A stretch of DNA of 64,000 nt, from assembly GCA_950295325.1 (NCBI GenBank), contig OX485807.1, positions 5,520,501 through 5,584,500 on the forward strand, in the 5' to 3' direction. The translations under genes were made by a program, and so were the position numbers. The notes under the pieces were generated by a model that saw nothing but the letters and a program-made list of their open reading frames with translations, was not told the DNA's origin and did not search any database. This document shows, one piece after another, positions 55,425 to 64,000 of this stretch; the stretch's first letter is position 1; each line of letters begins with the position of its first letter. This DNA is from Polytrichum commune. Taxonomy: Eukaryota > Streptophyta > Polytrichopsida > Polytrichales > Polytrichaceae.

Positions 55425-55572
55425 GGTTCCTCGAAAATGCTTACTACCTACTTAAGCTTTGCACCTCCCAAGAATAAGCGTCATCTAATTCAGACTCTTT
55501 CACAGAACAAAGCTGGAGCATCATTAGTTGAATCGAAGTATGGTGGGTTACTTGAAAACGAGGCTTCCGCAG

Positions 55573-55789
55573 CAGGGCTTGGGGAGAACCGGCGGTTGAT
55601 TACAGATGAACCAGTTAAGTTTGAGAAATAACTGGTTGAAGTTGGAGACTTCAATAGAATCATCGATCATTTTAGAAGAATATACCTCAAACGAATGAAG
55701 GCAAAACCGGAAGATGTCAACATGTAACCGGCTGGATTTAGAATCACTGGGATCTTGACTGACTATGCCCAAAAACTTCGTGGGCACTG
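55573..55789 (+). mobile_element. hAT-type MITE (family A), 217 bp
   Basis: Starts CAGGGCTTGGGGAGAACCGG and ends TTCGTGGGCACTG, between 8-mers TTCCGCAG (55,565-55,572) and TTCCACAG (55,790-55,797), which differ at one base. Complete family interior. Confidence 0.85.
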
Positions 55790-55797
55790 TTCCACAG

Positions 55798-57108
55798 TCA
55801 CCAATGAATGAAGCTATCAGAGCATTTATTCTGATTCTTTTTAAAAGCAATTTTCAGAACAGAGCTGGAATATTGTGTTTAGTAGTTGAATCGAGTTGGT
55901 TAATTTGATGGTTTCCTTTTGCAGAGTGTGTTAGTACGGCTGGGACCTTCTCGAATTATTTTCCCCATCAATGACTCGTTAATTCATCACTGCTAAAAGG
56001 CTGTATTACACGCTAACCTAGGATGCCTTGTCAAAGTCAATCATGAAAACTATCCTTTCCCTGCACTAATAAGTCACACATAACCTCACCATTGAGCCTG
56101 TCACAACGCTAATTAATTCCGTGCTCCTCAACCGAAGTACGAGTAACTGAGAAGACGAAGAAGAAGAAGAGGAGAAGCTGACTCGAGCGAAACCGTCTTT
56201 AATTTGCAGCCCCAGAGTTTGCAAATTTAGTATTGAATTATAAATGAATTGATCTTAGTGTGAGTCCTTAAAGTAAAGGTAATTAAGCGGGTCTGAAACG
56301 GACACTTTTCTCTCTCTACACCCGCGTCTGGTGGGATCTGATATGAAACACGCACTTAGTGTGAGATGATGAGCAACTCCACATCATTGTCATAAGTTAG
56401 TCACTTTCCTCATAATTTTGAGGGTTTGTACGAACGCTTTGTTTGTTGTTAAAGTGAAGATTCTTTGAGTTAATAAATGATCGTGTAGGTTCCCCTAACT
56501 ACGTTTGACTATACGTCACTCAAATGTACATGTCCGTGTAAGATCATAAATTGAATTGAGTGTGTCTATCTTATAGGTCTTTGAGGACTCTATATTGTGA
56601 CATATTCCACTTGTGGGGGAGTTTTGGGGGAGTTTTGGGGGAGTTTTTTTTCTTCCCTTGGTGGTTGTACTTTGGTGACCTTTTGCAATTGAACGCGTTC
56701 AATTTGTTACCCCCCCCCCACACACACACACACAAAAAAAAAGAAAAACGTAATCCAATCCTAGAGTCCTACATTGAAATGTAGTTTGATACACTGTAAT
56801 GTGATATGAAACTAAGATGTTATGGTTCAATATTATAAAATTAACATTATTATGCAATTTAATATTAATAAAACATATTATGATGTGAAATTAAAACAAG
56901 TTAGTATATTCTATCAAAATTTGAGAATATATGTCGCAAATGTGTGCGAGAAAGTCTAAGGTGATAGGATACACTAGTATAGAAAACCACATTGGTAAAA
57001 CATGAACATATCATTGTACACTCACTTTCATTACGTAATATTAAACATACAAAATGTCCAAAAAACACTAAAACATTTCCATTAAAAATTGCCACAATGT
57101 TCAATGCC
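55798..57108. other. Intergenic with R5 copy 5 and simple repeats
   Basis: GAAGAAGAAGAAG at about 56,155; R5 blocks (TAAAGTGAAGATTCTTTGAG..AATGATCGTGTAGGTTCCCC) near 56,450-56,530; three repeats of TTTTGGGGGAG (56,622-56,650) and a C/CA/A run near 56,709-56,742. No gene recognised. Confidence 0.4.
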
Positions 57109-57850
57109 AGGGATGTAAAAATGGATGTGACGTGGCTTTTAGCCATCACGTCATGTCACAAATGATGTGACGCCATCATGTTGCATCATGTCCGAGCGTG
57201 ATGCCCAAAGGACGCTACTATGGTAGCAATTTATTTATTTATCACATGATGTTTTTTATAGCATCACCATAAAGTCGAATGCTACGATCACTGCTGTTAT
57301 GCCAGTCAACGCGTCAATCAACTACACATCAACAATCGACCTCCAATTGACTGCTAATGGGAGTAGTTTATTGCACGTAACCAATTGGCCCTCTAGTCGA
57401 CTGTTTATTTGAGTAGACAACTATGCAGTTGACCCTCTTGTCGACTGCTTATTTGAGCAGTTGATGGTCACAACAAAAGTCAACCACACATAAGCAGTCA
57501 ACCCTCTAGTCGACTCCTTATTTGAGTAGTCAACTGCACATAAGCAATTTGCCTCCTAGTCAACTGTTTATTTGAACAATTGTCTAATGAGTCCACTTTC
57601 ATAGTTGTAGTCAATATTCTCCAATCAATTGCAGATAAGCAGTCAACACTCTAGTTGACTACATGCAAACAATCAATTATTTGGTCGACTGCTTCCATTA
57701 GTAGTCAATTGGGATGTTGATTGCTCCCAATAGCAGTTGATCAAAAAGTCGACTATTCACATAGTAGTCAATCATAGAGTCAAACTGCTTACTTGGCGAT
57801 TATTTAGGGAGTTGATTACTTAATTAGTAATCGGCTCCATATGTGGATCG
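57109..57850. repeat. Possible hAT terminus with GTCGAC-rich subterminal repeat array
   Basis: CAGGGATGTAAAAATGGATG at 57,109 resembles a hAT end, and then CATCACGTCATG/CATGATGTGACG-type palindromic motifs follow. From about 57,290, degenerate units with TCTAGTCGACTGCTTATTTG and AGTAGTCAACTGCACATAAG recur roughly every 55-60 bases. A matching right end is not identified in the window. Confidence 0.45.
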
Positions 57851-58140
57851 ACATATGGATTTAGGTAATATGAAATCAAAAATAAGAGAAGAACCAACAA
57901 GTATTTGTATTCAAGGAAGAAAAATGTTGTATTAAGGAAAAGGCTGATTCGGTTTATTCGGTTTCTGCGTGCTGCGATGATTCAAAATTCTCACCTATGT
58001 GTGATGAGAAACCCCAATCGTACACTCCAATCTCTAGGCTTCCATCCAACTCCCAATGAAGCATAATGTGGTCTATGGAAGATCCTTGTGTTGCACATTT
58101 TCATTGTTCAAATCTGACATAAGCCATATCAAGACCCACA
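57851..58140. other. AT-rich sequence, nothing recognised
   Basis: No open frame of note; it bridges the repeat array and the coding-like region that follows. Confidence 0.35.
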
Positions 58141-59450
58141 ACAACTTTACCCTTTTCTTCTAAAACCTTTTAACCTAGTCTCATCACTATCATTTAGTTG
58201 GACCCATGAACATAATGTTGTCATTCGGTTGATGCACTTTATCTTGGATTTATATTCATCATAGAGTGCCCTCGTTCTACCATATTGTGTAGCCTGCATT
58301 GGTTTCACTGCTAATGAACCAAAACTTGTTGAAGCTAGGATGTGAGTTTTAAAAAACAAATATATTGGCATTGGCTTGTACCCATGTATCCCGCAAATTG
58401 ATGGTCTTTGGAATTTTTTGGGCCCAAGTAATATTCGAAGACATACATTCGTCACCCTCAATCTTCACCTTGAGAATATTCCTATATTCCTCCCCCAATT
58501 GTTTTCTTCTTGCAATCTAAGATGACCACCTTTGTTGTGTCGGGAATCCATAATACTTGGCATGGATAGAACGCCGTTAATCACTTCTCCAACTTATAAA
58601 CTTAACAATAATTTGTTTTGTTGGCCGCCTTGGAAAGCCCTTCAGCCTAGGGTTCCCACCACATAAGCAATGCTTGTGTTTTCACCGCTTGAGGGGTCAG
58701 CATCATCACCCAATTGCTTGAGGTTGAGAGCTTCATTTGAGCCTTCTATTACATCCAATAGTGAAAATATGCAAGATTTTAATTCTCAGTGAATTCGGAT
58801 TCATCCATTACGTATCAAATGGTTTTCTCAATTAACTTCGTCATGTGGTCAACCACTTGATCTTTTGAATAATACATGAGAAATTTCCGTTTGATGCCGT
58901 CCACATCATGGTGCACATACTAATCTATGATGGCATTGTGGACCTTTTTTTTGTTATAGCTTCCGAGAATTTTACCTTTTGGCTTCCCGTTCTGAATGGA
59001 TGATCCTAAGGCTTGGGAAGGACCTCATTGCTTGCACGAGTGTGCATAAAGAATTAGACAGATGAGTGTGCTACCTATTGAATGGAGGATTTATTTTGGT
59101 TCTCATCCCATAGAATTAGTCGATCCCACATTTGAATATATTTTCTTTTTATTAGGCCATTCAAACAACCTATTGAAACCTTCCGGCTTGTCAACACCCA
59201 TTATCTGACTCCATTGCGACATTGTGTTTATTAACATGGTAAAGTTGTGTCCACAAACGTAATTTTAACGTGCCTACGGGGCACATGACATAGTATTCCA
59301 CGTTTTGTACAGGATCTGGATATTTCCCATCATTCGAACTAAATGTGAGACCCATGTCAGTCGAGGCCATGGGAATGTTGACATACCAAGCTTGCTACCC
59401 GGCTCCGTCCATGCGCCATATGGATGACATCTTACCGGTGGTTGGTGCCA
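58141..59450 (-). pseudogene. Coding-like but broken region of unknown identity, probably transposon-derived
   Basis: The minus strand holds peptide-like stretches in shifting frames. Near 59,373 an ATG opens MASTDMGLTFSSNDGKYPDP; then QWSQIMGVDKPEGFNRLFEW (59.2 kb), VHHDVDGIKRKFLMYYSKDQ (58.9 kb), LWIPDTTKVVILDCKKK (58.55 kb), and a 104-codon frame at 58,147-58,461. Stops and frameshifts separate them. I do not recognise the family. The position next to a subterminal-type repeat array suggests a decayed transposon gene. Confidence 0.35.
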
Positions 59451-59489
59451 AGGGCCAGTACCTACCACGTGACAATGACAAAATTAGTT

Positions 59490-59920
59490 ATCATACCGTG
59501 ACAAAATTGTAGTTTGCCATAGTAATAGGTGTATAGATTGTATAGTAAATATTTAATTCAGTGTCATAATCGGGCATTTTATGTTACAATGGTAACTTTT
59601 CCAATGACACTTATGAATAATTTCACAAGCACTACCATCCATACTTACTTTTAGGCCATCCACTTCATTAATATTCTATGTCCTAACATTTATGTGATGA
59701 GAAATTGTCATGATTGATTAAAATATAGGTAAAAATCACTTAGCAAATGACAATAATTGCAACATTAGAAATCTTTAATACACAATTTGTTTTTGCAAGG
59801 AAGCGCACACGATGTCAAGTTTACACTTAGTTTTAGAGACACTACACATGGTATTCTATGATTAGTATTGAGAAAGGCAAATAGAATTGGTGACACTGAA
59901 TACACTTGCTAGTGTAATAA
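59490..59920 (+). repeat. Dispersed repeat, pair member 2 (matches 400-835)
   Basis: Shares the ordered blocks listed for 400-835, for example TGTCATGATTGATTAAAAT, AGACACTACACATGGTATTC and AGAATTGGTGACACTGAATA. AGTGTCA-type motifs occur near both ends. Confidence 0.5.
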
Positions 59921-60959
59921 ATTCAAAGCTCGTTCACAAATAAACACCCAAAAATCCTCATTGTCATGACCACTATGCAACAACCACATGTATAGCTTCA
60001 AGTTGGATTGAAATTTCAGTCCAATAAATGGAGCTCCTAAACATTCAAATGAAGTATGAAATATAGGATCATATAACCCATCTAAAATTATGATACAACC
60101 TAAAAGATAGCCTCCTCTCTATACAAACCCACTTTCAAATCACTCTAAGAAGGTAATATGTGCAGAAATGCCGACTGTGATGATGGAAAAATAGGTGTCA
60201 TGAGGGTGAGACTCACGGCCTATGAGCGGAAGTGGGCCAGCGGCATACACGTGGCCATCAGCTTCAAAGAATTTAAGGCCCCACATTGTTTTTAATGCGT
60301 GCCAACATGAATTGAGCATAATTAATTGACATGAATCACAATGGACTTAATTTTACAATGAATGGGATGTGGGTGGACTAAATTTTGTCAAGAAATCAAC
60401 AAACATGCACCAAAACTCAATAAGGGGAGGTGTGATTTTAAATCCCGTATTGTATATGTTTCATCGTAGATAGCCTAATGCAACACGAGTTTTGTTGTGC
60501 AAGTCCAATATGTAGAAGTTGGAGAACATGAAAAATGCGCCAAAAAAACACCCACATACCTTAGCAGCAACCCCTAAAGTGACGCTATTGCAAAAATAAG
60601 TCCTTTAATTCCTTGCATCAATTATTTTTATTGTATCTTTGTACAACCCATCATCATGGAGCTCTCCTAGTCCTGACAAACAATGCAGATATAAGCTAGA
60701 ACCTCAAAGCCTTGCATCAAAATGCGGGTTTTCAAGGAGGAAATTGGAGCAATGAGAGTCATACATATGCAAAGAGTAGTCACACATACCCTTTGTTGAG
60801 TCAAGATCCACATGAATACACAAATTGCGAGAAAACTTCTAGGTGTATATTCATAAGCAGAAAATCAATGATGTAGGTGTCTAACGCATAATGATATTTC
60901 AACATTGTGCATTGAAAACATTATACAATGTTTGCTGAAATTTCAGTTGTACACCCACT
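59921..60959. repeat. Intergenic with repeat R4 copy 4
   Basis: R4 blocks TCATCGTAGATAGCCTAATGCAAC, GTAGAAGTTGGAGAACATG and ACACCCACATACCTTAGC at about 60,370-60,600. The rest is AT-rich without a gene. Confidence 0.45.
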
Positions 60960-61160
60960 TGAAATGACACCGATTGCTACCGATATGCAACATCAACTAG
61001 TTGAATTTCAAAAGCAAGCAACATATTCAACACTTCAGCGATCTCTGTAGATGAAGATGTGGAGTATACCTTGAATGAATAAAGAAAATCAAAAGACCAC
61101 AACATTCAAGCAGTTGGACTTGAAAACACCAGGATATGCCCAAAAACCTCCCTGGACAAA
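60960..61160 (+). mobile_element. Degenerate family-A MITE
   Basis: The right part is recognisable: GAGTATACCTTGAATGAATAAAGAAAA, CAAGCAGTTGGACTTGAAAACAC, GGATATGCCCAAAAACCTCCCTGGACA. The left end is decayed, so the start is approximate. Confidence 0.5.
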
Positions 61161-61869
61161 GATTCACACCCCAAATATAGACTCAAGACAAAATTAAAAC
61201 CCTAGTTTCAAACCAGTAACTTACAACCCTACACGACTCACATATTCCTAGTCATCCAATTTGGAATTCACACTCAAAAGCATAACATGTACTTGATTGA
61301 GGGTTAAGATAGAAAGAGATGTGTAGCTGAAACATTATTTTTTCGGGAACTCACACATGTAGATGATGTTCACTATGTGGCACACACCAAAACAAAATAA
61401 TCATAACATTCGCTATTAGAAAGAACGAAGCATAAGGTAGGTGAGCTCCGGTGTAGCACAATACAACAAGACTAGATCTACATTCAAAGCTCCTTGTTAC
61501 CAACTTACAAACCAAAGAAAAAATGATTTCCTCCAATGAGATTTTCTTTCATGAGAAACATCATAAATCCATCAAAAAAATCACAATAGAGTATGAGGAT
61601 CCTTCAACACAACAAAAAAAATCCCCCTTTTGAAGAGCCAACTGAAAGAAAACCATCACAATTGGATCCAACTCAAGCCCATTATTCTCAAGAGAAAACA
61701 ATTTATCAGCTGAATAATGTTATATACAGCAATATCCACACCTCAACACTACAAAAATTCAAACCAAATTTGGCAAGAGTTTGACCCCGTCACCAATCTT
61801 CCAATTCCTTTGAACCTCTTTGTACACTGGGCAAAGTATGTCAGGCACGCCAAATCAGGCAAAGTATGT
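61161..61869. other. AT-rich intergenic sequence
   Basis: Nothing recognised. A 63-codon plus-strand frame (61,593-61,784) has no domain. Confidence 0.4.
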
Positions 61870-62290
61870 TAGGCTACAAAGTGGTAATCAACCAAGGCAA
61901 CCGACTATTGCTTAATAATCGACAAAAGGTAATGGATTGTTGGGTTGCAATCAACTTAGGGCAGTTGATTGTTGGGTTGTAGTCGACCCATGTCAATTAC
62001 CCTATCGACTGCTACTTAGCAGTCAATATAGGCCATTCTGCTACTACTTTTCAATTGACATAAGGAATTCAACTACTACTTAGTGCAGTAGATTACTTGT
62101 TAGCAATTGATTTAGTAACGAATAGTCGTCTTAGTGTAGTCAACTGTTGGTTTGCAGTCGTCATCGTAGTTGATCTATTTTGTCATCTACTTAGTGCAGT
62201 CGATAAGATAGTTGATTGCCATGTTGATTTCTAAGTGCAATCGATAGGATAGCTGACTGTCATGTCGACTTTTGGGGGCAATCGACATCC
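61870..62290 (+). repeat. Degenerate subterminal repeat array upstream of a hAT transposase
   Basis: Recurrent motifs GCAGTTGATTGTTGGGTTG, GTAGTCGACC, ACTACTTAGTGCAGT and GCAATCGATAGGATAG in both orientations, with frequent TCGAC and CAGTYGA cores. The general style resembles 57,290-57,850. It lies just before the hAT coding remnant. Confidence 0.5.
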
Positions 62291-62439
62291 TCCTACAAAA
62301 AATTCCAATGGGTTTGCATGGGGTTGAATATGACTTTTAATACAAAAGGATCATTTAGAGTTATTTCGAGTAAATGCACTAGGACTATAAATAGTCCAAT
62401 TCATTGACCCTCGACATTCATGCGCATTCTATTTGACCT

Positions 62440-64000
62440 TGATTGCCTTTAAGTATCCATCGCAAGTGGAGAGAGATAACGGATTATATTGGTATTGGTA
62501 CGGGAGATGAATGGAAGCCTTGGTATGTGCCCAAGGAATGGGTTTCAACGTCCGACAAGGTGGAGTGCAAATTTTGCAAGTTGGAATTGGTGTATAAGAA
62601 GGACAACATAGTTGTCCATTTGGGATACAAAAAGAACGACGATAAGATACGGGGATGACATTATGTCAATGTCAAGATCCGGTTGTCAAAGCTTTATTTT
62701 CTAGATGTAGTGGTGTGTGGCCGGCAATTCCATATGAAGTTTTGGATGATTACGTTGAGGATGTAAGGGACAATGTAGTCGGCTCTCAACAACAAGCTTC
62801 ATGCGGTGCATAATTCAATGCAAATGGAAATGAAACCGTTTCATCGTCCCCGCATCATCAGTGGCAAGGGAGGCGGTGTTTGAGCGGACTTCCAACCCTC
62901 ATGTATGTTCTTAACATAGAATTAATTCATAGAAAGGCATGCAAAATTCCAAGAAACATGAGTTTGGATACGAAATGGTCACGAACCTTTTACGAGGGTA
63001 ATATGCCCATTAGTATTGTCTGTCATTTTGCATTCATGAAGGCCATGAAGACAATCACGAAGGCAAATTTTTTTTACAAACCACCGGCCTATCATGCAAT
63101 ACATAAAATTTTACTTGATGATACATGGCACAAAACCCAAGAACTAGTGGAATTGAAGACAAAATCATCCATTCACAAATTTGGCTACTTTATTTGTTTG
63201 GAGAGATGGGAGAATGTTGTTCACCAACCTCTAATGAATGTCATGCAAATTTGTAAGGCAAGTGATGTATTCATTGATCCCATTGACACAACTAGTAGTA
63301 CAAAAGACGCCGACTACATCGCCATCCAGATCAAAAGATATGTTGTCAAAGTGAACCAAAAAATGTCATCCAAGTGTGCTTCAACAATGCGGCGGCCATA
63401 AAAAACGTGGATAGCATTATTAGCCCTGAATGACCACACATATATTGGCAAGGGTATGTGGCACATTGCTTAATTTTTCTGTTGAAGGATTGGAAAAAAT
63501 AATGATGCATGAAGGATATTGTTAGATACATGTAGGCTCATCAATGTTATATGCGGTCTTTATTATTTACTAGTCCAATTTGAAAATGAAAAATGCTTGG
63601 ATCCATGAGATTTCCACCAACTTTTTAATGATTGATTGACTTATCAAGGTCAGACATGCATTAGAACAAATAGTCATACATCCCGAATGAATTGCCTACG
63701 TGAATAAGTTGAGTTGGGGGAGCAATGATTTGGACGATAAGTGTCATCGAGGCGCGTCAAACAAAGACAAATGTGAAGGACGACAATTTTTGGGTTAGTT
63801 GTGGTAATTACCACTATATATTGGAGGATGTGTTGAAAACACTGAGAGTGTTTGATGGCACGGAGCTGATAATGGGCAAGGCTTGGTTGATGATAAAGAA
63901 CTTGGAAAAACATGTACTTAGTCGTAGAAGTCATCCTTTCAACTTAGCCTACAACTTTGTCACATTGGCGGAAGAAGATTTTTATAGCCGATGGTGTATA
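62440..64000 (+). pseudogene. hAT transposase pseudogene (BED finger, DUF659, core), truncated by window end
   Basis: Successive frames carry pieces of a hAT transposase. A BED-like finger lies at 62,550-62,658 (VECKFCKLELVYKKDNIVVH), then in another frame PVVKALFSRC (62.68-62.8 kb). A DUF659-type segment covers 62,880-63,401 (WSRTFYEGNMPISIVCHFAF, then FYKPPAYHAIHKILLDD). Shifted frames follow with NAAAIKNV..PHIYWQGYVAHCL (63.4-63.47 kb) and finally ILEDVLKTLRVFDG..FNLAYNFVTLAEEDFYSRW (63.8-64.0 kb). There are several frameshifts and stops and no good ATG at the start. The dimerisation domain and 3' end lie outside the window. Confidence 0.82.

Noticed and set aside
57280-62290. CRISPR-like repeated motifs
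   Set aside because: Units are degenerate, in both orientations and without uniform spacers, and the DNA is from a plant; they are transposon subterminal repeats.

Overview
The window is nuclear DNA of a land plant with a large, repeat-rich genome. Evidence for this is one intron-containing receptor-like kinase gene with plant-type architecture, a Ty3/gypsy LTR retrotransposon, hAT, pogo and PIF/Harbinger-like DNA transposons, and long AT-rich spacers full of small dispersed repeats. The sequence alone does not identify the species. The LINE tail and the retrotransposon lineage are compatible with a fern, lycophyte, bryophyte or gymnosperm, but I cannot choose between them.

Layout. 1-2.3 kb: AT-rich spacer. 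2.3-10 kb: the only convincing host gene, an LRR receptor-like pseudokinase of the GHR1 type on the minus strand (three coding exons, 7838 to 3379), with a tandem-repeat and GC-rich upstream region. 9.9-10.9 kb: a 261-bp tandem array. 11-20.9 kb: small repeats, including a complete pogo-like element with a transposase fragment, PIF/Harbinger-like MITEs and a LINE 3' end. 20,890-31,977: a complete, very young Ty3/gypsy element with apparently identical 1,939-bp LTRs, a perfect 5-bp target duplication, gag and pol. 32-49 kb: dense MITEs of at least four families, several nested. 49.4-51.05 kb: a complete 1,640-bp hAT element with a transposase C-terminal remnant and subterminal repeats, inserted in a palindromic mini-element. 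51-52.3 kb: an inverted array of that mini-element. 52.8-61 kb: more MITEs, then a region with GTCGAC-rich repeats and unrecognised minus-strand coding-like sequence. 62.4-64 kb: a second, decayed hAT transposase that runs off the window.

Functional picture. One host gene, probably for stress or stomatal signalling, sits at the edge of about 55 kb of layered transposon insertions. Target-site duplications let several insertions be ordered: palindromic mini-element, then hAT into it; a PIF/Harbinger-like MITE, then a palindromic mini-element into it. The most informative new material is the non-autonomous element families, which can be defined from this window alone: an eleven-copy hAT MITE with 8-bp duplications, a PIF/Harbinger-like family with TWA duplications, a 93-bp hairpin element that also forms arrays, and a family with CACTACACC ends. 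I see no operon-like or defence-like gene system here. Some translated frames I examined open with non-ATG codons; these are noted where they affect a start.
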